NCBI GenBank assembly: GCA_947625975.1
Contig: CANQQL010000014.1
Span: 1-33,597 of the forward strand
Origin: an uncultured Bacilli bacterium
GTDB lineage: Bacteria; Bacillota_I; Bacilli_A; RFN20; CAG-826
Reading direction: 5' to 3'
Length of the DNA stretch: 33,597 nucleotides
The notes under the pieces are model-generated. The model saw only the letters and a list, made by a program, of their open reading frames with translations. It did not search any database and was not told the origin of the DNA. Below, one piece after another: positions 15,766 through 24,016 of the stretch. The position numbers were made by a program, and so were the translations under genes. Every line of letters begins with the position of its first letter. Position 1 is the first letter of the stretch.

Positions 15766-18633
15766 ATGAAAAGTAATAATATAGTCGTGAAAGGTGCACG
15801 AGAAAATAACTTAAAAGATATCACTGTTACTATTCCTAAAGATTCTTTGGTCGTATTTACCGGTTTATCAGGATCTGGAAAATCTACTTTAGCATTTGAT
15901 ACGATTTTTAATGAGGGACAAAGAAGATATATTGAATCTTTAAGCAGTTATGCCAGACAATTCTTAGGAAGTTTTGAAAAACCCGATGTTGATTCTATAG
16001 AAGGTTTATCTCCTGCAATTTCCATTGATCAAAAAACAACATCTCACAATCCTCGTTCAACGGTAGGAACTGTTACTGAAATTTATGATTATTTAAGATT
16101 ATTATTCGCAAGAATCGGTATTCCTTATTGTCCATATCACCATGAACCTATTGTGGCTTTTTCTCCTAAAGAAATGCTTGATATAATCTATTCTTATCCC
16201 TTGGGTGCAAGAGTGCAAATTTTATCTCCTATTGTTCGAAATGAAAAGGGTACCCATAAAGATACACTGGCAAAAATTAAAGCACAAGGATTTGAACGGC
16301 TTAGAATAGATAAAGAAACATTGCGTATTGATGAATTAAAAGATCTTGATAAAAATAAGCGTCATGATATAGATATTATTATTGATCGAATCGTATTAAA
16401 GGAAGAATCGAGAAGTAGAATTTATGAAGCACTGGATTTGGCTTTGGATTGGTCGCATGGTTACGTTACTTTGTTAATCGATAATGATGAAAAATTGTTG
16501 TCTGAACATCATACTTGTAAATATTGTGGTTTTTCTGTCCCAAAATTAGAACCTAGATTATTTTCGTTTAATTCACCGATGGGATGTTGTCCCGATTGTC
16601 ATGGTCTTGGTATAAAAAGGCAAGCCGCAGAAGATTTACTAGTTCCTAATCCAAATTTATCGATTAATCAAGGGGCAATCGTAATTTATAAAAATATTAT
16701 TGGAACAAAAAATCTTGATTGGCAGGAATTTGCAATGCTTTGCAAGCTTTATAAAATTCCTTTAGATATTCCTTTTAAAGATTTAACCTCAGAACAAAAG
16801 AAAATAGTTTTTGTAGGATCTCCTAATATTCATCAATATACTTTAGTTTCATCTTCCGGTAATGTCATGCATCGAAATAACTATATCGAAGGTGTAGCAA
16901 AAAAGGTGGAAAGACTTTACCAAGAAACTAACTCAGAGATGAATAGAGAGTGGTATGGTAGATTTTTGCGTGATTATGAATGTATGACATGTCATGGTGC
17001 ACGATTAAGTAATGAAGTATTAGCTGTAAAAATAAATGGTTTGAATATTTATGAAACAACTCTTTTATCTATTGCTGAACTATTAGAATATATAAACGAT
17101 ACAGAAAGTAAATTGAGTGCACGAGAAAAAGAGATTGCTAAAATGATCTTAAAAGAAATTAGAAATAGAGCGGAATTTTTAGTTTCGGTAGGTCTTGATT
17201 ATTTAACTCTAGCTCGTATGTCAATGACGCTTTCGGGTGGAGAATCGCAACGTATTAGACTTGCGACACAAATTGGATCGAAACTATCTGGTGTTTTATA
17301 TGTTTTAGATGAACCAAGCATCGGCCTCCATCAACGAGATAATGATCGATTAATTGCTGCATTAAAAGAAATGGTTGAATTAGGTAATACACTAATTGTC
17401 GTTGAACATGATGAAGAAACGATGCGAGCAGCTGATTTTATTGTGGATATTGGACCGGGTGCAGGTGTACATGGTGGAGAGGTTGTGGCATCAGGATCAA
17501 TACAAGATATCATAAATGCTCCAAAATCAATTACCGGTAAGTATTTAAGTGGTGAAATGTTTATTCCGATTCCTCCGAAAAGACTGAAGGGTAATGGAAA
17601 ATTTATTACAATAAAAGGAGCAAAAGAAAACAATTTAAAAAGTGTCAATGTAAAAATACCATTAGGTTGTATGGTACTAGTAACAGGTGTGTCCGGATCT
17701 GGTAAATCTTCCTTGATTAATGAAGTTTTATGGAAAGCGGCATATAAAAGTTTAAATAAAGATTCAATGCTAATTCCCGGCCGGTTTGATTCGATATCTG
17801 GATTAGAAAATATTGATAAAGTAATTAATATTTCTCAAGAGCCGATTGGGAAAACTCCAAGAAGTAATCCGGCAACATATACGAAAGTTTTTGATGACAT
17901 ACGCGATTTATTTGCCGAAAGCATTGAAGCAAAAGCACGAGGATTTGATAAAGGAAGATTTTCTTTTAATGTTGTCGGTGGAAGATGTGAAAATTGTGAA
18001 GGTGCAGGAGTTACGCGCATCAATATGAATTTTTTACCAGATGTTTATGTTAAATGTGAACATTGTGGAGGATTAAGATATAATGAAGAAACATTGCTGT
18101 GCACTTATAAAGGAAAAAACATTGCTGAAGTACTAGATATGACCATTGAAGATGCCTTAAAATTCTTTGAGAATAGACCAAACATAAAAAGGAGATTACA
18201 AACTTTATATGATGTTGGACTGGGCTATGTTAAATTAGGACAACCAGCGACTACGTTGTCTGGTGGAGAAGCGCAACGCGTAAAATTAGCTTATGAATTG
18301 CAACGTCGCCCGACTGGTAAAACTTTATACATTTTAGATGAACCAACAACAGGGTTACATACTGATGATGTAGCTCGCTTAATAAAAGTTTTACAAGCAA
18401 TTGTTAATAATGGTGATTCTGTAGTAATTATTGAACACAATTTAGATGTGATTAAAGTGGCTGATTATATAATAGATTTAGGACCAGAAGGTGGGAATCG
18501 TGGGGGCAACATTATTGCTAAGGGAACACCGGAAGAAATTTCCGAGAATCCGAATTCCTATACAGGAAAATACTTAAAACCATTACTTAAAAAGGAACAA
18601 GAACGCCTTAATAAGTTAAAGTATAATTTGTAA
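15766..18633 (+). CDS. uvrA: Excinuclease ABC subunit A
   Basis: Damage-recognition ATPase of nucleotide excision repair, acting with UvrB and UvrC. It is full length (955 residues). Two ABC modules are seen: Walker A GLSGSGKST (33-41) and GVSGSGKSS (641-649), with signature LSGGESQRIRLA in the first half and LSGGEAQRVKLA in the second, each followed by a DEP-containing Walker B. Zinc ligands are present in the usual places: Cys251/254 with Cys275/278, and Cys741/744 with Cys764/767. The start has GGGAGTGA. uvrB, often just upstream, is not in the window, and no GAAC-N4-GTTC SOS operator is visible in the 88 bases upstream. lgt follows 44 bases later on the same strand. Confidence 0.98.
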   Translation: MKSNNIVVKGARENNLKDITVTIPKDSLVVFTGLSGSGKSTLAFDTIFNEGQRRYIESLSSYARQFLGSFEKPDVDSIEGLSPAISIDQKTTSHNPRSTVGTVTEIYDYLRLLFARIGIPYCPYHHEPIVAFSPKEMLDIIYSYPLGARVQILSPIVRNEKGTHKDTLAKIKAQGFERLRIDKETLRIDELKDLDKNKRHDIDIIIDRIVLKEESRSRIYEALDLALDWSHGYVTLLIDNDEKLLSEHHTCKYCGFSVPKLEPRLFSFNSPMGCCPDCHGLGIKRQAAEDLLVPNPNLSINQGAIVIYKNIIGTKNLDWQEFAMLCKLYKIPLDIPFKDLTSEQKKIVFVGSPNIHQYTLVSSSGNVMHRNNYIEGVAKKVERLYQETNSEMNREWYGRFLRDYECMTCHGARLSNEVLAVKINGLNIYETTLLSIAELLEYINDTESKLSAREKEIAKMILKEIRNRAEFLVSVGLDYLTLARMSMTLSGGESQRIRLATQIGSKLSGVLYVLDEPSIGLHQRDNDRLIAALKEMVELGNTLIVVEHDEETMRAADFIVDIGPGAGVHGGEVVASGSIQDIINAPKSITGKYLSGEMFIPIPPKRLKGNGKFITIKGAKENNLKSVNVKIPLGCMVLVTGVSGSGKSSLINEVLWKAAYKSLNKDSMLIPGRFDSISGLENIDKVINISQEPIGKTPRSNPATYTKVFDDIRDLFAESIEAKARGFDKGRFSFNVVGGRCENCEGAGVTRINMNFLPDVYVKCEHCGGLRYNEETLLCTYKGKNIAEVLDMTIEDALKFFENRPNIKRRLQTLYDVGLGYVKLGQPATTLSGGEAQRVKLAYELQRRPTGKTLYILDEPTTGLHTDDVARLIKVLQAIVNNGDSVVIIEHNLDVIKVADYIIDLGPEGGNRGGNIIAKGTPEEISENPNSYTGKYLKPLLKKEQERLNKLKYNL

Positions 18634-18677
18634 TTGCCATAATTTAGTGTTAGTCTATTAGCGATGGAGGTATTTTT

Positions 18678-19952
18678 ATGAGAATAGTAGGAGCAGTATT
18701 ACTTGTAATCTCTATTGTCGCTTTTCTTTTACTTTTGTTTTATAAAAAGAAAGGATTGCTCGACAATAAAGTTTCTAACAAATTAATTATGATCATAAGC
18801 GGAATTTTGGGAGTAGTTACCTTAGCTTCACTTTTGTTATTCGCTTTTGGAATTATTGCAGAAAGTAAACTGGAAATTTCGACATGGAGAACAGTTTTTG
18901 TTGTTTCGATGTCGTTGGGATTAACGGGAATTTTTTATTTTTTCTTTTTATCACTATGGTGTCGAAATCACATTCTAGTTGATAAGGAAAAAAGCCAAAA
19001 AATAATAAAGATTTTTAATATTACAAATATCCTAAGTGTGGTTTTAATTTTTGTTTTTGTGACGTTATATTTAGAAAGTATCTCACCATATTTGACTTAT
19101 CCTTTAAATAAACTCATTATTTCGTTTGGCGATAATCGGGGAATTACTTATTATGCTGTATTTATTGTTACCGGTGCTTTAACGACTTATTTTATATCCG
19201 ATTACTCTGTAGCTAAAGCTGGATATGGGCATGGAAAATTGGAAACTTGTCTTTATCTTGCTTTTCCATCAGGAATCATAGGAGCAAGAATATGGTATGT
19301 AATTGCGAACTGGAGCAAAGAATTTGCGGGCTATGAATTTGGCAAAGTTTTTCGTATTTGGGAGGGCGGATTAGCCATTCAAGGTGGAATTATTTTAGGC
19401 GCTGCCGTTGGTATAGCCTATATGATGTGGAAGCATAAAGAAATTCCTATTTTAATGTTAATCGATATTGTTGCTCCGGCAATTTTATTGGCCCAGGCCA
19501 TTGGCCGTTGGGGAAATTTTATGAATAAAGAAGTTTATGGTAGTACCGTCTTGATTGATGCATTTCCTTGGTCAATTTTGCCAACATGGATAAAAAATCA
19601 AATGATGGTTACCGGTGATCCGACCAAAATGTATGTTCCCCTGTTCTTAGTGGAAAGCATTTGTAATGTATTAGGCTATTTCTTAATTGCTTTTGCAGTT
19701 GGAAAGGGATTGAAAAAATATCTTGTTCCTGGTGATCAAGGTCTATTGTATTTGGTGGTTTATGGCATAATCAGAGCCTTCTTAGAACCTTTAAGGGATC
19801 CGGAATTCATTATGGGTGAGGCAGATGGTGTTATGCGCTCCAGAAATATGTCCATCGCTTTTATTGCTATAGGTATATTAGGAATAGTTGCTCTTCATTT
19901 GTGGCATTATTTTAAAAAGAAGAAAGTTCAAGACACAACACAAAAATTGTAG
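18678..19952 (+). CDS. lgt: Prolipoprotein diacylglyceryl transferase with extra N-terminal membrane domain
   Basis: Membrane enzyme transferring diacylglycerol from phosphatidylglycerol to the lipobox cysteine; needed for the nine lipoproteins encoded in this window. The catalytic core begins near residue 150. It contains SGIIGARIWYVIANW, WEGGLAIQGGI, and GRWGNFMNKE (276-284), where Arg277 and Asn280 match Arg143 and Asn146 of E. coli Lgt, and ends with IRAFLEPLRDPEF (the Arg239 region). The E. coli His103 position is Gln. Ahead of the core are about 145 extra residues with four predicted membrane helices (about 5-22, 36-60, 73-97, 116-132), making 424 residues against the usual 260-300. The GGAGG site is well placed for the ATG, and no internal ribosome binding site was noticed at the core boundary. 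The neighbourhood uvrA-lgt is conserved in Bacilli. Confidence 0.93.
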   Translation: MRIVGAVLLVISIVAFLLLLFYKKKGLLDNKVSNKLIMIISGILGVVTLASLLLFAFGIIAESKLEISTWRTVFVVSMSLGLTGIFYFFFLSLWCRNHILVDKEKSQKIIKIFNITNILSVVLIFVFVTLYLESISPYLTYPLNKLIISFGDNRGITYYAVFIVTGALTTYFISDYSVAKAGYGHGKLETCLYLAFPSGIIGARIWYVIANWSKEFAGYEFGKVFRIWEGGLAIQGGIILGAAVGIAYMMWKHKEIPILMLIDIVAPAILLAQAIGRWGNFMNKEVYGSTVLIDAFPWSILPTWIKNQMMVTGDPTKMYVPLFLVESICNVLGYFLIAFAVGKGLKKYLVPGDQGLLYLVVYGIIRAFLEPLRDPEFIMGEADGVMRSRNMSIAFIAIGILGIVALHLWHYFKKKKVQDTTQKL

Positions 19953-19999
19953 TCTATAACCAATTAATTATGCGTATTAATAATTAGAGGTTCATGATT

Positions 20000-20866
20000 A
20001 TGATTTTTGACATGCATACGGATGTTTTATATGATATTATTACTAAAAACCATAGCTTACAGTATCATATTAACGAAATGAAAAATTATAAAGGAGCAGT
20101 ATTAAATTATTATTTTAAGGGGAATGAATCTTATGATTCGTTCCTTTTTGTATTAAGTGAAATTAAGAAATTTTATCAATTTAATAAAAAAATATTAAGA
20201 AAGCATAATTTTATTTTGGGAATTGAAGGTTTAGGACCTTTACGTAGTATAGAGGATCTTAATTATTTATTAAGTGCGGGAATAAAGGTAATCACTTTAA
20301 CTTGGAATGATGAAAACTTATTGGCAACAGGAACATATACCAATAAAAAAAGAGGTTTAACGACATTTGGAGAAGAATTTATTAATAAACTATCCAAAAC
20401 AAAAATAATTTTAGATTTATCTCATTTGAATAACAAATCATTTAAAGATATTTTAAAAGTTTATCAAGGAAGGATGATTGTGTCTCATGCAAATGTTAAA
20501 ACTCTTTGCAATAATGAACGAAATTTGTCAGATTATCAATTAAAAATGATCAAGAAAAAGAAAATATTAGTTGGAGTAAATTCTTATGCTAAATTTGTTG
20601 GGCAAAATAAAAATATTGATAGTTTCGTAAATATTATAAATTATTTACGTCAAAAACTAGGTATTGACTATATTTGTTTAGGACTTGATTTTGATTATTA
20701 TCTTGAGAGTACCAAAATTACAGGGGCAATAAATGGTTTAGAGTCCCCTAACAAGTTAATTTGCTTGCGAAATAAATTATTGGAAGATGGTTATACAAAT
20801 AGCGATATTAAAAAACTCTTCTATTATAATGCGCTTTCCTACTTTAAAAGCACACTTATTTTGTGA
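20000..20866 (+). CDS. Membrane-dipeptidase (renal dipeptidase) family protein, peptidase M19
   Basis: Predicted zinc dipeptidase, 288 residues, of the amidohydrolase fold. Metal ligands expected for this family are all visible: His6-x-Asp8 (DMHTDV), bridging Glu76 (LGIEG), His142 (LDLSHLN) and His163 (VSHANV). The catalytic-side Asp is in LGLDFDYY near residue 234. The RN pair after the second His (NNERNL) is also typical. No signal peptide, so probably cytoplasmic. Family members cut dipeptides, often with a D-residue at the C-terminal side, and could recycle peptidoglycan or peptide fragments. The ATG at 20000 sits 9 bases after AGAGG; the upstream ATG at 19994 is too close to it. The stop is TGA. 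It replaces the hprK/yvcJ/yvcK genes expected between lgt and whiA in Bacillus. Confidence 0.88.
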   Translation: MIFDMHTDVLYDIITKNHSLQYHINEMKNYKGAVLNYYFKGNESYDSFLFVLSEIKKFYQFNKKILRKHNFILGIEGLGPLRSIEDLNYLLSAGIKVITLTWNDENLLATGTYTNKKRGLTTFGEEFINKLSKTKIILDLSHLNNKSFKDILKVYQGRMIVSHANVKTLCNNERNLSDYQLKMIKKKKILVGVNSYAKFVGQNKNIDSFVNIINYLRQKLGIDYICLGLDFDYYLESTKITGAINGLESPNKLICLRNKLLEDGYTNSDIKKLFYYNALSYFKSTLIL

Positions 20867-20892
20867 TAAACTACATTTTAAGGTGATAAATT

Positions 20893-21855
20893 ATGAATAA
20901 AGAATTTTCTTTTACTGCAAAAGTTAAAGAAGAGATTGCTTCGCACGTTTATGAAGGCGTTGAATTGCGGGCTCTTTTATCATCCTTTAGTAAGCTAAAT
21001 GGTAAATTGGTCATTGAAAACAATTTAACGAAAATTGTTTTGCAGACTGAAAATGCAAAAATTGCAAAATTCATATTTTTAGCGTTTCAAAATCGCTATT
21101 CGATATCACCACGCTTTGCTTATCTCCGTAGTATGCATTTTCAAAAAAAAATAATCTATCATATTATTATTGAAACAAAGGTTGAAGAAATTTTGATAGA
21201 CTTGGAAATGCTTAATTACGAAGGTAATACAAAATCATTCGTGCGCAGTGAAAAAAGTTTAAACGGCTTTTTAACGGGAGCATTTTTAGCATCTGGATCT
21301 GTCAATAATCCTGAAAGTTCAAACTATCATTTAGAGATTTCAACAAGCGAGGAAGATTTAGCAAAATACATTGAGAATGTTTTTAAAAGAATACGTTTTG
21401 TTAAATTTACACCAAAGATAATAAAACGGAGAAGTCAATATATAGTCTATTTAAAAAAAAGTGAGCAGATAGCAGATTTTTTGAAATTAATCTCGGCTTC
21501 AGAGGCATGTTTAGATTTTGAAAATGTGCGTGTTAATCGCGATTTTTATAATAATGATAATCGTTTGCAAATTTGTACGAACGCTAATATAACGAGAGCC
21601 GCTAATGCATCAAGAAAACAAATTGAAGAAATTAAATTTATCGATAAAAAAATCGGAATAAAAAATATTCCTAACATAAAAATGCAGCAATTGATGATAT
21701 TGCGTTTAGATTATGATGGTGCTTCTATGGCAGAGCTTGCTGAATTATTATCTGATTCACTAGATACAAAGGTTTCAAAATCAACAATTAATCACCTGTT
21801 TAGAGCTATCAAAAATTTAGCAAATCGTTTAAAGGAAGGAGAACAAGATGATTAA
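20893..21855 (+). CDS. whiA: WhiA-family DNA-binding protein
   Basis: 320 residues. The N-terminal half carries the degenerate LAGLIDADG homing-endonuclease-like fold (FTAKVKEEIASH at the start, GAFLASGSVNNPESSNYHLEI near residue 130). The C-terminal half has the WhiA helix-turn-helix (NITRAANASRKQIEEI, then MAELAELL and VSKSTINHLFRAIKNLA). WhiA regulates sporulation genes in Streptomyces and affects division and chromosome segregation in Bacillus. Its 3' end overlaps the next gene by 8 bases (21848-21855), so translation is probably coupled. The usual upstream partners yvcJ (rapZ) and yvcK (glmR) are absent. A GGTGA site precedes the ATG. Confidence 0.95.
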   Translation: MNKEFSFTAKVKEEIASHVYEGVELRALLSSFSKLNGKLVIENNLTKIVLQTENAKIAKFIFLAFQNRYSISPRFAYLRSMHFQKKIIYHIIIETKVEEILIDLEMLNYEGNTKSFVRSEKSLNGFLTGAFLASGSVNNPESSNYHLEISTSEEDLAKYIENVFKRIRFVKFTPKIIKRRSQYIVYLKKSEQIADFLKLISASEACLDFENVRVNRDFYNNDNRLQICTNANITRAANASRKQIEEIKFIDKKIGIKNIPNIKMQQLMILRLDYDGASMAELAELLSDSLDTKVSKSTINHLFRAIKNLANRLKEGEQDD

Positions 21856-22069
21856 GTTAACTACTTATTCACAACTAGGAAAAAGAATAGAATATTTGCG
21901 CAAGCAAAAAGGTTGGTCACAAGAAGATTTGGCTCTTGAAAGTCATGTAAACAAAAACTATATTTCTGATTTGGAAAACGGTAGGAGAAATCCGAGTTTG
22001 ATGATCTTAGTAAGAATTTCGCATGCGTTAAAAATAACCTTACAAACGTTATTTCAAGGCATTGAGTAG
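21848..22069 (+). CDS. Small XRE-family helix-turn-helix regulator
   Basis: 73-residue DNA-binding protein made almost entirely of one Cro/CI-type helix-turn-helix: LGKRIEYLRKQKGWSQEDLA, then VNKNYISDLENGRRNPSL and LVRISHALKITLQTLF. The ATG lies inside the end of whiA with AAGGAGAAC just upstream, a strong site, so it is translated with whiA. Its last 21 bases overlap the 3' end of clpP on the opposite strand. No effector domain is present, and it does not resemble an antitoxin-toxin pair because no toxin-like partner is adjacent. Target unknown. Confidence 0.9.
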   Translation: MIKLTTYSQLGKRIEYLRKQKGWSQEDLALESHVNKNYISDLENGRRNPSLMILVRISHALKITLQTLFQGIE

Positions 22070-22639
22070 AAGCACCTCATCAATTATTCCATATTCTTTC
22101 GCTTCGAAGCTAGACATAAAATAATCACGATCGGTATCTTTGGCGATTTTTTTTACATCTTGATTAGTATGCTTAGCTAGTAATGTATTTAGTTTATCTT
22201 TAAGATATAAATATCTTTTGGTCATAATCTCAATATCACTTACTTGACCTTGTGAGCCACCAAGTGGTTGATGAATCATAATTTCTGTGTTTTCTAGTGC
22301 ATAACGCTTCCCTTTATCTCCAGCTGACAAAAGGAATGCGCCCATTGAAGCGCATAGGCCTATTCCAATAGTTATAATTGGTGCTTCAACTTTTTTTATA
22401 ATATCATAAATGGCAAGCCCGGCATAAATTGAACCACCGGGAGAATGAATATAAATTGTAATAGGGTCAGTTTGACTGATGGCGTTTAGGTAAATTATTT
22501 CTGAGACAATAAGCGATGATAATTGATCGGTTATTTCATCATTTATTAAAATTATTCTTTTTTCTAATAGTAAAGAAAATATGTCTTTACTTTCTTTTCC
22601 GGTATAGTTAGTGGTAGTTATTGTTGGAACGATTGGCAT
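22049..22639 (-). CDS. clpP: ATP-dependent Clp protease proteolytic subunit
   Basis: Serine peptidase that forms tetradecameric barrels with ClpX/ClpC ATPases and degrades unfolded and regulatory proteins. The catalytic triad falls at the canonical numbers: Ser98 (ASMGAF), His123 (MIHQPLGG) and Asp172 (DTDRDY). Length is 196 residues, as in other ClpP proteins. The start has GAGGA on the minus strand with about 7-base spacing. The 3' end overlaps the convergent XRE gene by 21 bases. No CtsR heptad repeat was seen upstream. Confidence 0.97.
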   Translation of the reverse strand: MPIVPTITTTNYTGKESKDIFSLLLEKRIILINDEITDQLSSLIVSEIIYLNAISQTDPITIYIHSPGGSIYAGLAIYDIIKKVEAPIITIGIGLCASMGAFLLSAGDKGKRYALENTEIMIHQPLGGSQGQVSDIEIMTKRYLYLKDKLNTLLAKHTNQDVKKIAKDTDRDYFMSSFEAKEYGIIDEVLLLNALK

Positions 22640-22699
22640 AGTATAATCCTCATTAAAATGATAGACAAAAATTAATTATTTATTCATAAATAATGAGTT

Positions 22700-22713
22700 T
22701 TTAAACGCTTTCA
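22700..22713 (-). promoter_or_regulatory. cre-like site between clpP and pgk
   Basis: On the minus strand the site reads TGAAAGCGTTTAAA, a one-mismatch fit to the fixed positions of the CcpA cre consensus. It lies upstream of the likely pgk -35, a position that in other Firmicutes allows CcpA activation of glycolytic or acetate genes. It could instead act on clpP. Confidence 0.45.
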
Positions 22714-22734
22714 AATTATTTCTGATTATAATAG

Positions 22735-22789
22735 TTTATTTTTTCTAAATTTTTGTATTATAATATTTACGCATTAGTGCAAAGCACTA
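22735..22789 (+). promoter_or_regulatory. Candidate pgk promoter and leader hairpin
   Basis: TATAAT at 22759-22764, with a weak -35 (TTTATT, 22735-22740, 18-nt spacer). The leader contains a 6-bp hairpin, TAGTGC-AAA-GCACTA (22775-22789), ahead of the AAAGGAG site of pgk. Confidence 0.45.
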
Positions 22790-22809
22790 TATAGTTAAAG
22801 GAGAAAAAT

Positions 22810-24009
22810 ATGAAGACAATCAGAGATTTACAAGTTACTGGTAAACGCGTATTAGTACGTTGTGATTTTAACGTACCTCTTAAAGATGGTGAAATTCGTG
22901 ATGATAATAGAATTGTCCAAGCTTTACCTACTATTAAGGAACTTATTGAAAAAGGTGCAAAAGTAATTTTAATGAGTCATTTGGGAAAGGTTGATCACAA
23001 AGATCCAATAAAATTAGCAGAAGGTTTAAAGAAAAATACTTTAGCACCAGTTGCAGTTCGTTTAAGTGAATTATTGAAAAAAGAAGTGACATTTTCAAAT
23101 GACACAAGAGGAGAAAATTTAACATCATTAGTTAATAAGATGAAAGATGGTGATGTTTTACTTATTCAAAATACTCGTTTTGAAAAAGGTGAAACTAAAA
23201 ATGATGCGGAGCTTTCGCGTGCTTGGGCTGATTTGGCTGATGCATTTGTTATGGATGCCTTTGGCTCCGCACATAGAGCACATGCCTCAACTTATGGAGT
23301 ACCGGAAATTTTAAAAGCAGAAGGCAAAGAAGTCGCAGTCGGATATTTGGTGGAAAAGGAAGTTGTCAATTTGTCTAAAGTTGTAGAGTGCCAAGAAAGA
23401 CCTTATTTAGCGATATTAGGCGGTTTTAAAGTTTCCGATAAAATAAAGGTCATAAATTCTTTATTAAAAAAATGTGATAAAATTCTAATCGGAGGAGCCA
23501 TGGCTTATACATTCGTTAAAGCTCTTGGAGGAAATGTTGGAACATCACCCGTAGAAATGGATCAATTAGACTATGCTCGTGAAATGTTTGCTTCGGGTAA
23601 AATTTTATTGCCGGTAGATACCATTTGTGCGAACGATTTTGACAATCCTACCGAAGTAAAGACTGTGGATACTAAAGAAATTCCAGAGGGATTTGAAGGA
23701 TTGGATATCGGACCTAAAACAATAGAATTATATAAATCTGAAATTGCTAAAGCTAAAACCATTTTCTGGAATGGACCAATGGGTGTATTTGAGAAAGATG
23801 CATATCAAGCAGGAACTATCGCAGTTTGTAAAGCTTGTGCCGAATTAAAAGGTAAGGCATTTACAGTAATTGGCGGAGGAGATTCTGCAGCTGCTTGTAA
23901 ACAATTCGGTTATAACAATGATTTCTCACATGTATCTACAGGTGGTGGAGCATCACTTGAAATGATCGAAAACGATGGACATTTACCTGGTATTGATGTG
24001 ATTGGATAA
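22810..24009 (+). CDS. pgk: Phosphoglycerate kinase
   Basis: Glycolytic enzyme moving a phosphate from 1,3-bisphosphoglycerate to ADP. Full length (399 residues). Visible family segments: KRVLVRCDFNVPLKDG at the N-terminus (substrate-binding RCDFNVP), LMSHLG, LIQNTRFEKGE, FVMDAFGSAHRAHAST, the FWNGPMGVFE segment, and the GGGDSAAACKQF and STGGGASLEM nucleotide loops near the C-terminus. The AAAGGAG start site is strong. tpiA follows within 8 bases. gapA, usually upstream in Bacilli, is replaced by clpP on the opposite strand. Confidence 0.98.
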   Translation: MKTIRDLQVTGKRVLVRCDFNVPLKDGEIRDDNRIVQALPTIKELIEKGAKVILMSHLGKVDHKDPIKLAEGLKKNTLAPVAVRLSELLKKEVTFSNDTRGENLTSLVNKMKDGDVLLIQNTRFEKGETKNDAELSRAWADLADAFVMDAFGSAHRAHASTYGVPEILKAEGKEVAVGYLVEKEVVNLSKVVECQERPYLAILGGFKVSDKIKVINSLLKKCDKILIGGAMAYTFVKALGGNVGTSPVEMDQLDYAREMFASGKILLPVDTICANDFDNPTEVKTVDTKEIPEGFEGLDIGPKTIELYKSEIAKAKTIFWNGPMGVFEKDAYQAGTIAVCKACAELKGKAFTVIGGGDSAAACKQFGYNNDFSHVSTGGGASLEMIENDGHLPGIDVIG

Positions 24010-24016
24010 TAGATTT

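Noticed and set aside
24002-24016. TTG start for tpiA overlapping pgk
   Set aside because: The ATG at 24017 gives the standard N-terminus with catalytic Lys at position 13; the TTG adds non-conserved residues.
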